Shown: positions 1 to 7,015, numbered from the stretch's first letter. The stretch is DNA of 12,614 nt from an uncultured Piscinibacter sp. (GCF_937952055.1 NZ_CALFYO010000026.1:1-12614), one strand, 5' to 3'. The notes: a model not told the origin generated them from the sequence alone. A program made the numbers and translations.

Positions 1-26
1 TGACGCCTCCCAGGCCACCTCCCGAC

Positions 27-51
27 AAGGGGCCCCGCGGGGCCCCTTCTT
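27..51 (+). terminator. GC-rich hairpin with short pyrimidine tail, probable terminator
   Basis: A perfect palindrome (arms 27-36 and 39-48, ten base pairs around a central GC) is followed by TCTTC. The tail is T/C rich on the plus strand only, so it best fits termination of a plus-strand gene lying before the window. The TGA at positions 1-3 could be that gene's stop codon, which cannot be verified here. It also lies about 90 bases beyond the stop of the minus-strand ccmFH gene and could act on both convergent transcripts. Between 52 and 138 I see no gene or RNA. Confidence 0.6.
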
Positions 52-138
52 CATGGGCGCCTCGGGCCTGCGCGATGGGACTGGCGCGTCGCGCAGGACG
101 CGCCGGGCGGTCGGCGCGAACTGCGCCTCGGGAGGGAT

Positions 139-2616
139 TCAGCGCGGTTCGGCGGTGTTCGCGAGGTCGGCGCCAGCGGCTCGATCCGCCAACGCCGGCA
201 GTTCGTCCCAGCGCACCGCGTCCAGAGGCGGCAGCGGACTCGCCAGGGCCTCGCGCTCGCTGCGCGCCAAGGCACGCCACAGCAGCCCCGCGCCCACGAT
301 CAGCAGCAGCAAGGGGCCACCCCACAGCAGCGCCGTGGTCGTCTTCATGGGCGGCCGGTACAGCACGAAGTCGCCATAGCGCTGCGTCATGTACTCGATC
401 ACCTGGTCATCGCTGCGGCCGGCCTGCAACTGCTCGCGCACCTGGTTCTTCAGGTCCAGCGCCAGTGGGGCGTGCGAGTCGGCGAGCGACTGGTTCTGGC
501 ACACCAGGCAGCGCAACTCGGCCGACAGGCGGTTCACGCGAGCCTCCAGCGCCGGGTCGGCGGCGACCGGCTGCGCCGGTGCGGCAAACAGCGGCGCGGC
601 GACCAGCAGCAGGCACAGCGCCGTGACAGCCGCGCCCACGGCGCGGCGCGACGCGACCGGCATCTCGTCGCGACGCAGCGCGACGCGGTAGCGCCGGTCG
701 GCCGCGGCCAGCAGGCCGCCTGCAGCCATCAGCAGGGCGCCGAACCAGATCCAGTCGACGAAGGGCTTGTGATACACACGCACCGTCCAGGTGTTCTCGT
801 CGATCGGCTCGCCGAGCGAGACGTAGAGGTCGCGCGTCAGGCCGACGTCGATCGCTGCCTCGGTCATCGGCATCTGCTGGACCTTGTAGAGCCGCTTCTC
901 GGGGGTCATGGTGAAGGGGGCGTCTTCACCGCGACGGACTTCCAGCGTGCCGCGCATGCCCACGTAGTTGGGCCCGCTGAATTCCTGCGTGCCCTGGAAG
1001 GTGAACTGGTAGCCGGCCACCTCGATGGTGTCACCCAGGCCCATCTTCACGTCGCGTTCGATCTCGTAGCCCTTCACGAGGGTCACGCCGACGATGAACA
1101 CGCCGACGCCGAGGTGGCCGAGCACCATGCCGAAGAAGCTGGGCGACGAGCGCGCGAGCTGGGCGAATCGCGAGCGCAGGCCTGCGCCCGGCTCGCCGCG
1201 CAGGCGCTGCGCAAGCACCGCCGCGGTGCTGGCGAACACCCAGGCGGCGAGCAGCATGCCCAGCGCGACGCCCGGACTCCAGCGACCGGCCAGCACCGGC
1301 AGCGCCAGTGCGGCGACCACGCTGAGCGCAGCCGGCCACCTCAGCTTGCGCGCCAGCTCGGCCGCCGCGCTCGCCTTCCAGCGTGCCAGCGGCCCCACGC
1401 CCATCAGCAGCACCACGGGCGCCATCAGGGGCACGAACACCGTCTCGAAGTAGGGCGCGCCCACCGAGATCTTGCCCAGGCCCAGCGCGTCCAGCACCAG
1501 GGGGTAGAGCGTGCCCAGCATCACCGACGCGGCGGCGGTGAGCAGCAGCAGGTTGTTGGCCAGCAGCAGGGACTCGCGCGACACCCGGTCGAATCGCCCG
1601 CCGAAGCCCACGCTCGCCGCGCGCCAGCCGAACAGCGCCAGCGACCCGCCCACCACCACGAGCAGGAAGGCGAGGATGAAGATGCCGCGCGTCGGGTCGG
1701 TGGCGAAGGCGTGCACCGAGGTCAGCACGCCCGAGCGGACGAGGAAGGTGCCCAGCAGGCTGAGGCTGAAGGCGGCGATGGCCAGCAGCACCGTCCAGGC
1801 CTTGAAGGCGCCGCGCTTCTCCGCCACCGCCAGCGAGTGGATCAGCGCCGTGCCCACCAGCCAGGGCATGAAGGAGGCGTTCTCCACCGGGTCCCAGAAC
1901 CACCAGCCGCCCCAGCCCAGCTCGTAGTAGGCCCACCAGCTGCCGATGGCGATGCCCAGCGTGAGGAACACCCAGGCGGCGGTGGTCCAGGGCCGCGACC
2001 AGCGCGCCCAGGCGGCATCGAAGCGGCCCGACAGCAGCGCCGACACCGCGAAGGCGAACGCCACCGCGAAGCCGACGTAGCCCATGTAGAGCAGTGGCGG
2101 GTGGATCACCATGCCGGGGTCCTGCAGCAGCGGGTTGAGGTCGCGGCCGTCCAGCGCCGGCGGCACGAGGCGCTGGAAGGGGTTCGAGGTCAGCAGGATG
2201 AAGAGCAGGAAGCCGACGCTGACGAAGCCCATCACGCCGAGCACGCGCGCCACCATGTCCGCCGGCAGGCGCTTCGAGAACAGGCTCACCGCCAGCATCC
2301 ACAGCGAGAGCATGAACACCCACAGCAGCATCGAGCCCTCGTGGCTGCCCCAGGTGGCGGCGATGCGGTAGGGCAGCGGCAGTTCGGTGTTCGAGTGCGA
2401 GGCGACGTTGAGCACCGAGAAGTCGTTGGCGACGAACGACGCCATCAGGCTGCCGAAGGCGATGGCGACGAACAGGAACAGCGCCTGCGCCGCCGGCCGC
2501 GCGAGCGACATCGCCGCCGCGTCGCCGCGCGCCGCGCCGATGATGGGCAGGGTGCCGAGCGCGAGCGCGATGAACAAAGCGAGGACGAGCGCGAAGTGGC
2601 CGAGTTCGGGCAGCAT
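139..2616 (-). CDS. CcmF-CcmH fusion protein, cytochrome c haem lyase
   Basis: This 825-residue protein joins two components of the System I cytochrome c maturation haem lyase, which attaches haem to apocytochrome CXXCH cysteines on the periplasmic side of the inner membrane. Residues 1-651 are CcmF: many membrane helices, the tryptophan-rich haem-handling motif GWGGWWFWDPVEN near 234-246, conserved periplasmic histidines (for example IHPPLLY at 171-177) and a C-terminal helix. Residues 652-825 are CcmH: a hydrophobic N-terminal segment, the thiol motif LRCLVC (Cys703 and Cys706) that handles apocytochrome cysteines, and a membrane anchor near 760-781. No stop separates them; the methionine at 663-661 is where a separate ccmH would start. 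Each part has its usual length, so neither looks decayed. The start at 2616 gives the normal CcmF N-terminus (MLPELGHFAL); an upstream extension to 2862 would overlap the divergent lipoprotein gene and is not CcmF-like. No CcmG or CcmI gene lies beside it. It probably serves the cytochromes encoded next door. Confidence 0.93.
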   Translation of the reverse strand: MLPELGHFALVLALFIALALGTLPIIGAARGDAAAMSLARPAAQALFLFVAIAFGSLMASFVANDFSVLNVASHSNTELPLPYRIAATWGSHEGSMLLWVFMLSLWMLAVSLFSKRLPADMVARVLGVMGFVSVGFLLFILLTSNPFQRLVPPALDGRDLNPLLQDPGMVIHPPLLYMGYVGFAVAFAFAVSALLSGRFDAAWARWSRPWTTAAWVFLTLGIAIGSWWAYYELGWGGWWFWDPVENASFMPWLVGTALIHSLAVAEKRGAFKAWTVLLAIAAFSLSLLGTFLVRSGVLTSVHAFATDPTRGIFILAFLLVVVGGSLALFGWRAASVGFGGRFDRVSRESLLLANNLLLLTAAASVMLGTLYPLVLDALGLGKISVGAPYFETVFVPLMAPVVLLMGVGPLARWKASAAAELARKLRWPAALSVVAALALPVLAGRWSPGVALGMLLAAWVFASTAAVLAQRLRGEPGAGLRSRFAQLARSSPSFFGMVLGHLGVGVFIVGVTLVKGYEIERDVKMGLGDTIEVAGYQFTFQGTQEFSGPNYVGMRGTLEVRRGEDAPFTMTPEKRLYKVQQMPMTEAAIDVGLTRDLYVSLGEPIDENTWTVRVYHKPFVDWIWFGALLMAAGGLLAAADRRYRVALRRDEMPVASRRAVGAAVTALCLLLVAAPLFAAPAQPVAADPALEARVNRLSAELRCLVCQNQSLADSHAPLALDLKNQVREQLQAGRSDDQVIEYMTQRYGDFVLYRPPMKTTTALLWGGPLLLLIVGAGLLWRALARSEREALASPLPPLDAVRWDELPALADRAAGADLANTAEPR

Positions 2617-2629
2617 GGGCGGGCTCAGC

Positions 2630-2645
2630 AGCAATCGCCATGCCC
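2630..2645 (-). promoter_or_regulatory. weak sigma-54-like promoter for ccmFH
   Basis: Read on the minus strand, this is GGGCATGGCGATTGCT. It has GG and GC exactly ten bases apart and matches the TGGCACG-N4-TTGCW consensus except at two positions. The predicted transcription start, about 2619, leaves only about three bases of leader before the ATG, which weakens the call. It lies back to back with the candidate at 2651-2666, mirroring the stronger divergent pair at 6630-6662. Confidence 0.3.
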
Positions 2646-2650
2646 GTGGC

Positions 2651-2666
2651 TGGCACGCGCTCTGCT
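2651..2666 (+). promoter_or_regulatory. sigma-54-like promoter before the first NHL gene
   Basis: TGGCACGCGCTCTGCT has a complete -24 element (TGGCACG) and a -12 element with one change (CTGCT for TTGCT), at the correct ten-base spacing between GG and GC. The predicted start, about 2677, is only two bases before the chosen ATG at 2679. The transcript would therefore be nearly leaderless, which agrees with the lack of a visible Shine-Dalgarno sequence but could also mean the match is chance. Confidence 0.4.
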
Positions 2667-2678
2667 GCGTGTCGCCCG

Positions 2679-3719
2679 ATGCCTGTCCGCCGACGCGATC
2701 TCGTGCTGCCCCTGGCCGCGCTGCTGGCCGGCTGCGCCGTGCCGCCGCGCAGGGCCGCGCCCAGCCCGCCGGTGTGGCCGCCGCCGCCGGAGATCGCGCG
2801 CTATCGCCACGAAGCCACGTTGCGAGATGCCGGCAGCGTGGCCGACGAGCTGACCTCGGCACGGCTGCGCGAGCGGCTCACCGGAGCGAGCGCGATGCCG
2901 GGCTTCGGCAAGCCATCCGCCGTGGCCGCCATGGGCGGCCGCGTCTACGTCGGCGACACCGAGGGCCGCCGCGTGTTCGTGTTCGACCTCGCGCGCCGCC
3001 GCAGCTTCGCGTTCGGATTGCGCCTCGAGGGCGAACTGCGCAAGCCCGCCGGCATCGCCGTCGACGCCGCCGGATTCGTGCACGTGGTCGATTCCAGCGC
3101 GCGCCGGCTGATCGTCTACGACGCGATCGGCCTGTTCCAGCGTGCCATCGACGGCGGCAATGCCTGGACGCGGCCGACCGGCGTCGCGGTGAGCGCCGAC
3201 GGCTCGGCGGTGCACGTCGTCGACACCGGCGGAGTGGAGAGCGACGCGCATCGCGTGTTCAGCTACGACGCGCAGGGACGGCTGCTGCGCACCATTGGCC
3301 GGCGCGGTGCGGCGCCGGGCGAGTTCAACCTGCCGGTCGATGCCGCGGTGGCGCCCGACGGGCAGCTGTGGGTGCTCGACGCGGGCAACTTCCGCGTGCA
3401 GGCTTTCGACCCGGACGGGCGCTTCGTGCGCGCCTTCGGCTCGGCGGGCAACGGGCTCGGCCAGTTCGGCCGGCCGCGCGGCTTGGCCATCGACCGCGAC
3501 GGTCTCCTCTACATCAGCGACGCGAGCTTCGCCAACGTGCAGGTGTTCCAGCCCGACGGCCAGCTGCTGATCGCGCTCGGTTCGCGCGGCGAGAGCGACG
3601 GTCCGGCGCGCTTCTCGCTACCCGCCGGCGTGGCCTGCGACGAAACGGGCCGCCTCTACGTGGTCGACCAGTTCTTTCACAAGGTCGAGGTGATCCGCAA
3701 GCTGCCGGAGCCCGCTTGA
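2679..3719 (+). CDS. NHL-repeat six-bladed beta-propeller lipoprotein (copy 1)
   Basis: The product is a 346-residue lipoprotein with a beta-propeller of NHL repeats. The start at 2679 gives a compact lipoprotein signal (MPVRRRDLVLPLAALLAGC) with the lipid-bearing cysteine at 19; the following Ala-Val fits outer-membrane sorting. An upstream ATG at 2640 would add 13 residues and spoil the signal. About six blades can be seen near residues 79-118, 122-160, 165-208, 217-255, 266-301 and 315-341, each with a pattern like GIAVD..G..YVVD....V.VFD.DG. NHL propellers bind other proteins or carbohydrates; no catalytic residues are evident. It is clearly related to the propeller at 7051-8154, sharing for example PGEFNLP and VVDQ.F.K. 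Like that copy it sits directly before an OmcE-like multihaem cytochrome. I infer a scaffold or export role for the cytochrome, at the outer membrane. No Shine-Dalgarno sequence is evident. Confidence 0.88.
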   Translation: MPVRRRDLVLPLAALLAGCAVPPRRAAPSPPVWPPPPEIARYRHEATLRDAGSVADELTSARLRERLTGASAMPGFGKPSAVAAMGGRVYVGDTEGRRVFVFDLARRRSFAFGLRLEGELRKPAGIAVDAAGFVHVVDSSARRLIVYDAIGLFQRAIDGGNAWTRPTGVAVSADGSAVHVVDTGGVESDAHRVFSYDAQGRLLRTIGRRGAAPGEFNLPVDAAVAPDGQLWVLDAGNFRVQAFDPDGRFVRAFGSAGNGLGQFGRPRGLAIDRDGLLYISDASFANVQVFQPDGQLLIALGSRGESDGPARFSLPAGVACDETGRLYVVDQFFHKVEVIRKLPEPA

Positions 3720-3742
3720 GCCGGCTGCAGACGAGGACGTGG

Positions 3743-3762
3743 CGTTCCCAAGGCCGGGAACG
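3743..3762. promoter_or_regulatory. inverted repeat, candidate activator site (copy 1)
   Basis: CGTTCCC-AAGGCC-GGGAACG forms perfect seven-base arms around a six-base spacer. The core GTTCCC-N6-GGGAA recurs at 8195-8211, upstream of the other OmcE-like cytochrome gene. Its centre lies about 85 bases before the transcription start predicted from the sigma-54-like element at 3812-3827, a usual distance for enhancer-binding protein sites. The short gap between 3720 and 3840 otherwise holds no gene. Confidence 0.5.
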
Positions 3763-3811
3763 GGCGGCTCGATTTCGGGAAAACGCAGCGCAGCTACCGG
3801 GGAGGTGCCGC

Positions 3812-3827
3812 CGGTACACAGCTTGCA
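3812..3827 (+). promoter_or_regulatory. sigma-54-like promoter before the pentahaem cytochrome gene
   Basis: CGGTACACAGCTTGCA has the invariant GG and GC at ten-base spacing and a perfect -12 element (TTGCA), but the -24 element has three changes from TGGCACG. The predicted start, about 3838, is only three to six bases before the ATGs at 3841 and 3844. This makes it the weaker kind of match, supported mainly by the inverted repeat upstream. Confidence 0.4.
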
Positions 3828-3840
3828 GCGCTGCGCGTCC

Positions 3841-4779
3841 ATGATGCGCCTCGACATCCGCCATGTGCTGCCGGCGCTGCTGTTTGGCGTGCTCGCGCAT
3901 GGCGCGGCCTGGGCCGGGCCCGACCCGGCGCCCGGAGCGGCGTCGAAGTTCAGCAACCGTGGCAGCGTGGCGAACACGCGCCACAACCTGACGCAGCGGC
4001 CCACCGAAGTCGGCCCCGGCGGACCGATCAACGCCGCGCTGATGGACACCCAGCGCAACGACTACGGCGAGGTCTGCGTCTACTGCCACACGCCGCACGG
4101 GGCCCACACGACCATCGCGGCGCCGCTGTGGAACCGCACGACGAAGGTGACCACCTACCAGACCTACGACCTGCTCAACACCACCTCGTTGACGCAGCTG
4201 GTGACGCAGCCCGGCGCGAGTTCACTGACCTGCCTGAGCTGCCACGACGGCACCACCGCGGTCGACGCCATCGTCAACATGCCCGGCTCGGGGCGCTACA
4301 ACACCGCGCGCATCACTTCCGACGCGCCGGCGCTGCTCAACGAGTGGCCCAACGCGGCGGTCACGCATGTCGGCCTGCGTGCGCCCGACCAGGGCTGCCT
4401 GGTCTGCCACAACCCGAATGGCGCGGGCGCGGCCTTCCCCACGGCCTACGACTTCACCGCGTTCGCGCTCGGCACCGACCTGCGCAACGACCATCCGGTG
4501 GGCGTCCGCTTCCCGACGGTGGCCGGCCCGGGCACCGACTTCAACGAGCCGCCCCGGCGCGCCGCCCGGGTGGCCTTCTTCGACAGCAACGCCAACAACC
4601 GCGCCGACGGCGATGAGATCCGCCTCTACAACAGCAGCGAGGGCTACGAGGTGGAGTGCGCCTCCTGCCACGATCCGCACGGCGTTCCCTCGGCGGGGCC
4701 CGGCAGCGTCTTCAATCCGACCTTCCTGCGCATCCCCAACACCGGCAGCGCGGTGTGCCGCACCTGCCACAGCAAGTAG
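3841..4779 (+). CDS. OmcE-like pentahaem c-type cytochrome
   Basis: This is a 312-residue exported cytochrome with a signal peptide ending near AAWA-GPD (residue 25). Five CXXCH motifs start at Cys79, 131, 186, 273 and 306. The order NTRHNL, CVYCHTPHGAH, APLWNR, CLSCHDGTTA, NDHPVG, ECASCHDPHG, FLRIPNT and a C-terminal CRTCHSK matches the tetrahaem protein at 8378-9274, with one extra haem (CLVCH, 186-190) inserted between the second and the ECASCH haem. Non-motif histidines in the mature chain are His48, 86, 89, 176, 218 and 280, enough for bis-histidine ligation of all five; His176 is new with the extra haem. Residues 246-263 (FFDSNANNRADGDEIRLY) resemble a calcium-binding loop. I associate this architecture with OmcE-type filament cytochromes, so the likely role is extracellular electron transfer, inferred from pattern only. 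The start is set by the signal peptide; an upstream GTG frame to 3739 has no signal. The stop lies nine bases from the convergent trihaem gene. Confidence 0.85.
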   Translation: MMRLDIRHVLPALLFGVLAHGAAWAGPDPAPGAASKFSNRGSVANTRHNLTQRPTEVGPGGPINAALMDTQRNDYGEVCVYCHTPHGAHTTIAAPLWNRTTKVTTYQTYDLLNTTSLTQLVTQPGASSLTCLSCHDGTTAVDAIVNMPGSGRYNTARITSDAPALLNEWPNAAVTHVGLRAPDQGCLVCHNPNGAGAAFPTAYDFTAFALGTDLRNDHPVGVRFPTVAGPGTDFNEPPRRAARVAFFDSNANNRADGDEIRLYNSSEGYEVECASCHDPHGVPSAGPGSVFNPTFLRIPNTGSAVCRTCHSK

Positions 4780-4788
4780 CGCCCGGGC

Positions 4789-5760
4789 TCAGCCGCCGTC
4801 GCGGCGGAAGAAGGCGCGCATCACGTAAGCGGCCACGGCGTCGACCTCGTCCGCGGTGAACACGTCGCGCCAGGCCGGCATCGAGGTGCCCGGCAGGCCT
4901 TCGCGGATGGTCTGGCGCAGCCGGGCGGCGGGCAGGGTCTGCGGCGAGTACATCGTGAGATCGCGTGCCTTGGGCTCCATGAACTGGCCGATCCAGTTCT
5001 TGCCCGTGCCGTCGGCGCCGTGGCAGAACGCGCAGTTGGCCTGGAACAGCGCCTCGCCGCGCTTCTGCAGCGGTGTGAGGCCTTCGATCCGTGGCACCAC
5101 GTCATGCTTGGCGTAGACGCTCGCGCTCGACACCGCGTCGGGCGGCGGTGCACCGTAGTCCCCGGGCACGAAGCCCATGCGCGGGTAGGACAGCGGGCGC
5201 GAACTCCAGGCCGGACCTTCGTCCTCGACGTGCGCGCGGTCGTGGCAGGACACGCAGGCCTCGAGGAACAGCCTGCGCGCGGCGCGCTGTGCGTCGTCCA
5301 GCGACTCGGCCGGCGCGTCGAGCTTGAGCGCGCCGGTGACGAAGGGGAAGGCCGCCGCGAAGCGCTGGTGGTCGGGCCAGCCGTTCTCCGCCGTGTGGTA
5401 GGCGGTGTTGCGCGCCTTGCGGCGCACGAACTCCTGCTCGACGAAGGCGGCCACGGCCTGCATCTCCTCGTCGTCGACGATGCCGACGAATGACTTCATC
5501 GCCGTGCCCGCGCGGCCTTCGCGCAGCGTCTTCAGGATCGACGCGGCGTCCAGCGGCGGCCCTTGCGTGAAGTCGCGCGGGGGCGGGCTCAGGTAGGTCG
5601 CGGCGAGCGTCTTCGCGTCGCCCGAGTAGCCGTGGCAGAAGTAGCAGCGGAAGTTGTAGACCTTGCGGCCGAGCTCGTGCCGCTCGGCTTCGTCGCGCGT
5701 GCCGCAGCCGCTCAACAGCAGGACCGCCGCGGCGAGCAGCGTCGCCGCGTATCGCCGCAT
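4789..5760 (-). CDS. Trihaem c-type cytochrome lipoprotein
   Basis: The 323-residue lipoprotein (lipobox LLSGC, Cys19, followed by Gly-Thr) carries three haem motifs: CYFCH at 39-43, CVSCH at 169-173 and CAFCH at 243-247. The first and third lie in class I cytochrome c modules, each with a likely methionine ligand in GTAMKSF (Met88) and GTSMPAW (Met294). The middle haem lies in a linker of a different kind, with nearby histidines at 177 and 219. It should be anchored in the outer membrane, facing the periplasm unless surface-exported. Its start overlaps the stop of the dihaem gene as TGATG, so the two are probably translationally coupled. A GTG one codon earlier (5763) is an alternative start. 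The module pattern (GxPGTxMxxW) is close to that of the dihaem partner, which suggests they arose by module duplication and work as a pair in electron transfer. The substrate or partner is not evident. Confidence 0.87.
   Translation of the reverse strand: MRRYAATLLAAAVLLLSGCGTRDEAERHELGRKVYNFRCYFCHGYSGDAKTLAATYLSPPPRDFTQGPPLDAASILKTLREGRAGTAMKSFVGIVDDEEMQAVAAFVEQEFVRRKARNTAYHTAENGWPDHQRFAAAFPFVTGALKLDAPAESLDDAQRAARRLFLEACVSCHDRAHVEDEGPAWSSRPLSYPRMGFVPGDYGAPPPDAVSSASVYAKHDVVPRIEGLTPLQKRGEALFQANCAFCHGADGTGKNWIGQFMEPKARDLTMYSPQTLPAARLRQTIREGLPGTSMPAWRDVFTADEVDAVAAYVMRAFFRRDGG
4793..4807. other. small GC hairpin at convergent gene ends
   Basis: CCGCCG-TCG-CGGCGG forms a six-base-pair stem just past the pentahaem stop and inside the last codons of the minus-strand trihaem gene. 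There is no T tract on either strand, so it is at most a weak contributor to termination between convergent genes. Confidence 0.2.
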
Positions 5761-6593
5761 CACTTGCCGGCCGCCGCCGCCTGCGGTGCCGGCGCGGGCA
5801 CGATGAAGCTGCGGAACACGTACTCCGCCACGTCGGCCATCTGCTGCGGGGTGGCCACCTGCTTCCAGGCCGGCATCTCGGTGCCGAGACGGCCTTCGCT
5901 CACCGCGGCGTACAGCGCGACGCGGTTCAGGCGGGCGCGCGACTCGGCTTCGAGGAAGTTGCGCGGCTTCGGTCGGATGAAGTAGGCGCGCGGGCCGGCG
6001 CCGTCGCCTCGCGCGCCGTGGCAGGTGGCGCAGTTGGCCAGATAAAAGGCACCCCCGCGCTTCGAGTCTCCCTTCAGACCGTTGGGGAGGCCGGTCGTCA
6101 TGTCGACCTGCACGGGGGTGGAAGCGATGTCGGCTTCACGCCCGCCATGGGCCCGCGTGCCGGAGATGCCTGGCGTGGCCGTGGGCGCGGCAGCGCCGGC
6201 CTCGCGGTTCACGAACGTGGCGAGAACGTGGTCGGCGAGCACGGCGATGTCGGCCTCCGACAACTGCGTCTTCCAACCGACCATGGCGGTGCCCGGCCGG
6301 CCGTGGGTGATGGCCAGCACGATGCGCTCGCGCGACAGCTCCTGGCGGCTGGCTGCGCTGGTGAAGTCGCGCGGCACCGTGGACAGCGCGCCGGTGGCGC
6401 GGCTGCGTCCGTCGCCCTTGTCGCCATGGCAGACGGAGCAGTAGTTGTGATACAGCACGGCACCGCGCGACGCATCCTTGGGCGGCGGCGATGCGCTCTG
6501 CGCCAGTGGCGGCAACAGCATTGCGGCGACTGCGGCAAGCAGCCGCAGCCAGCGCATCGCCCAGCGTGGGAAGGTGGCATGAGGCGGGATCAT
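5760..6593 (-). CDS. Periplasmic dihaem class I cytochrome c
   Basis: This is a 277-residue protein with two tandem class I cytochrome c modules. Haem motifs are CSVCH (52-56) and CATCH (188-192), each followed by a probable methionine ligand in GTAMVGW (Met104) and GTEMPAW (Met240). The modules are joined by an Ala/Thr/Pro-rich linker near 131-165, and the C-terminus is Ala/Pro rich. The N-terminus to about residue 34 is a signal sequence ending near AQSA. The ATG at 6593 is chosen because a GGAG lies seven bases before it on the minus strand. The longer reading frame to 6626 would begin upstream of the transcription start predicted from the sigma-54 element at 6630-6645. A shorter start at 6557 lacks a ribosome site. 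It forms a coupled operon with the trihaem lipoprotein. Likely a soluble periplasmic electron carrier between inner-membrane donors and outer-membrane components; direction and partner are inferred. Confidence 0.88.
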   Translation of the reverse strand: MIPPHATFPRWAMRWLRLLAAVAAMLLPPLAQSASPPPKDASRGAVLYHNYCSVCHGDKGDGRSRATGALSTVPRDFTSAASRQELSRERIVLAITHGRPGTAMVGWKTQLSEADIAVLADHVLATFVNREAGAAAPTATPGISGTRAHGGREADIASTPVQVDMTTGLPNGLKGDSKRGGAFYLANCATCHGARGDGAGPRAYFIRPKPRNFLEAESRARLNRVALYAAVSEGRLGTEMPAWKQVATPQQMADVAEYVFRSFIVPAPAPQAAAAGK

Positions 6594-6629
6594 CGTGGCG
6601 CTCCGGTCGACTTTGCGTGGCGGCATCGT

Positions 6630-6645
6630 TGCAACTTCCTTGCCA
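6630..6645 (-). promoter_or_regulatory. sigma-54 promoter for the dihaem/trihaem operon
   Basis: Read on the minus strand, TGGCAAGGAAGTTGCA matches TGGCACG-N4-TTGCA with one change, and GG and GC are ten bases apart. The predicted start near 6619 leaves a leader of about 26 bases that contains the GGAG ribosome site before the ATG at 6593. Confidence 0.7.
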
Positions 6646-6646
6646 C

Positions 6647-6662
6647 TGGCACGGGGTTTGCA
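6647..6662 (+). promoter_or_regulatory. consensus sigma-54 promoter for the c5-NHL operon
   Basis: TGGCACGGGGTTTGCA is a full match to the sigma-54 (RpoN) consensus TGGCACG-N4-TTGCA. The predicted start near 6673 leaves about 31 bases of leader with GGAG at 6691-6694 before the ATG at 6704. Only one base separates it from the oppositely directed element at 6630-6645, so both probably share one activator bound nearby. The GTTCCC-N6-GGGAA motif was not found here. Confidence 0.8.
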
Positions 6663-6703
6663 CTCGGGAGGTCGAGCTACCGATCACCACGGAGATGACG
6701 ACG

Positions 6704-7015
6704 ATGAATTTCGCAAGAACGGGACTGGGCTTTCTCGCTTTCGGCATCGCGAGCCTCGGCGGCAACGCGCTGGCGGCCGACGGCAAGGCGGTCTACGACA
6801 AGACCTGCGTGGCCTGCCACGCCAGCGGCGTGGCCAATGCGCCCAAGTTCGGCGACAAGGCCGCCTGGGCGCCGCGCATCGCCACCGGTCGCGATGCGCT
6901 GATCGCCTCGGTGACCAAGGGCAAGGGCGCGATGCCGCCGAAGGCCGGCGCCGCGAACCTGAGCGACGACGACATCAAGGCCGCCGTCGACTACATGGTC
7001 GGCGCTGCGAAGTAA
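6704..7015 (+). CDS. Small monohaem cytochrome c5-like protein
   Basis: This is a 103-residue exported monohaem cytochrome. A signal peptide ends near NALA-ADG (residue 24). The haem site is CVACH (35-39) in the context CVACHASGVANAPKFGDKAAW, typical of cytochrome c5-type carriers, and the methionine ligand is Met77 in GAMPPKAG. Such proteins shuttle single electrons in the periplasm. Of two in-frame ATGs, 6704 is preferred because GGAG lies nine bases before it; the one at 6695 directly abuts that GGAG. It is the first gene after the consensus sigma-54 promoter and is followed after 35 bases by the second NHL propeller gene, probably in the same transcript. A role carrying electrons to the dihaem/trihaem or c7-type cytochromes is plausible, but nothing in the sequence proves it. 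Confidence 0.9.
   Translation: MNFARTGLGFLAFGIASLGGNALAADGKAVYDKTCVACHASGVANAPKFGDKAAWAPRIATGRDALIASVTKGKGAMPPKAGAANLSDDDIKAAVDYMVGAAK

Noticed and set aside
472..2853. Long plus-strand open frame opposite ccmFH
   Set aside because: It mirrors a well-recognised membrane protein in high-GC DNA; its translation is rich in Arg, Gln, His and Ala with no domain or signal.
2617..2862. Upstream extension of ccmF to an earlier start
   Set aside because: The added 82 residues are Arg/Ala-rich, overlap the divergent lipoprotein gene, and precede a standard CcmF N-terminus.
6594..6626. Longer N-terminus for the dihaem cytochrome
   Set aside because: It would start upstream of the transcription start predicted from the sigma-54 element, and the GGAG site fits the ATG at 6593.
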